This document shows positions 40,920-41,172 of a stretch of DNA of 41,172 nt, piece after piece. Source of the DNA: JBNJEA01 sp051745395 (GTDB taxonomy: Bacteria; Desulfobacterota; Desulfobacteria; Desulfobacterales; Desulfosalsimonadaceae). Position 1 is the stretch's first letter. Every line of letters begins with the position of its first letter. A program made the position numbers and the translations under genes. The stretch spans positions 1-41,172 of the forward strand of contig JBNJEA010000008.1 of NCBI GenBank assembly GCA_051745395.1, in the 5' to 3' direction. The notes under the pieces are model-generated. The model did no database searches. It saw only the letters and a list, made by a program, of their open reading frames with translations, and had not been told where the DNA came from.

Positions 40920-41172
40920 TTACTCCTTTGCCTTTTCTTCGGATCCCGGCGTAAAACGCTTGTCAAATTTCACCGTGGTCGGTTTCGGCGCCAGGGGCAG
41001 GTTTTTTTCTCTGGCATCGGAGAGTGCGGCTTTGGCATCCGGATCCGACCACCAGTACCACAGGGCGCTGCTTTCATTGCCGTATTTGGACAAAACGGTC
41101 GGCGGCGTGCCGAATTTGTTCCAGTACAGCAGCCGGGTATCCAAGAAGTCGGCACAGGGCTCCGAAGGCGAC
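40920..41172 (-). CDS. unidentified protein, C-terminal part (runs off the window)
   Basis: The frame is open from the window edge to a TAA at 40920-40922, giving the last 83 residues. It includes EPCADFLDTRLLYWNKFGTP, WYWWSDPDAKAALSDA and a charged tail ending EEKAKE. The aromatic-rich sequence looks like real protein, but I do not recognise the family. The true start lies beyond 41172; the internal TTG at 41144 is not the start. Confidence 0.6.
   Translation of the reverse strand, partial: SPSEPCADFLDTRLLYWNKFGTPPTVLSKYGNESSALWYWWSDPDAKAALSDAREKNLPLAPKPTTVKFDKRFTPGSEEKAKE

Overview
The window looks like chromosomal DNA of a Gram-negative anaerobe of the Desulfobacterota, probably Desulfobacterales. 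This is inferred from gene content and order: a branched-chain amino-acid ABC transporter next to phenylacetate-CoA ligase and an ACT protein, selC, LarC, MutS followed by an amidase, pgpA-thpR-recA-alaS, and many MglA/roadblock/DUF4388-type signalling genes. No rRNA or other species-level marker is present. I see no prophage, insertion sequence or CRISPR array.

Layout. 0.1-5.9 kb (minus): phenylacetate-CoA ligase, ACT-domain protein, then livK-livH-livM-livG, which together suggest uptake of amino acids or aryl acids and activation of aryl acids. A structured, attenuator-like leader lies upstream of the ligase gene. 6.2-7.0 kb (minus): a crotonase. 7.25-9.25 kb: a methyltransferase, tRNA-Arg(TCT) and the heat-shock sigma factor RpoH. 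9.3-20.6 kb (plus): a housekeeping run of TPR lipoprotein, LolB-like/DUF4292 lipoprotein, ATP-grasp enzyme, dGTPase, LapA-like membrane protein, MutS, AMIN-type N-acetylmuramoyl-L-alanine amidase and PurB.

20.9-31.9 kb (plus) is the most unusual part: eleven co-oriented genes making up one signalling module. It has an MglB-like roadblock protein, an MglA-type small GTPase, two proteins of unknown function, a zinc-ribbon/Cache/HAMP membrane sensor with no output domain, a DUF4388(PATAN)-like protein, a REC-DUF4388 response regulator, a second roadblock-like protein, a PilB/GspE-type ATPase with TPR-like repeats fused to its N-terminus, a PilZ protein with intact c-di-GMP-binding motifs, and a membrane class III adenylate cyclase. 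No pilin, PilC, PilT, PilM-Q or chemosensory kinase is encoded with it. My hypothesis is a polarity or surface-machine controller in which a Ras-like GTPase, c-di-GMP and cAMP converge on a PilB-type motor. Internal hairpins, one of them a strong terminator, divide the module into sub-operons.

31.9-33.3 kb (minus): the tRNA m1A58 methyltransferase TrmI and selC, the selenocysteine tRNA, with a clear promoter. selC indicates that the organism makes selenoproteins. 33.4-40.7 kb (plus): M20 peptidase, LarC (nickel-pincer cofactor synthesis), PgpA, ThpR, RecA and AlaRS. The last 500 bases hold dispersed-type intergenic repeats and the C-terminal end of an unidentified minus-strand gene that runs out of the window.

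Start codons were chosen from Shine-Dalgarno spacing and signal peptides. Several differ from the longest reading frame and are flagged.
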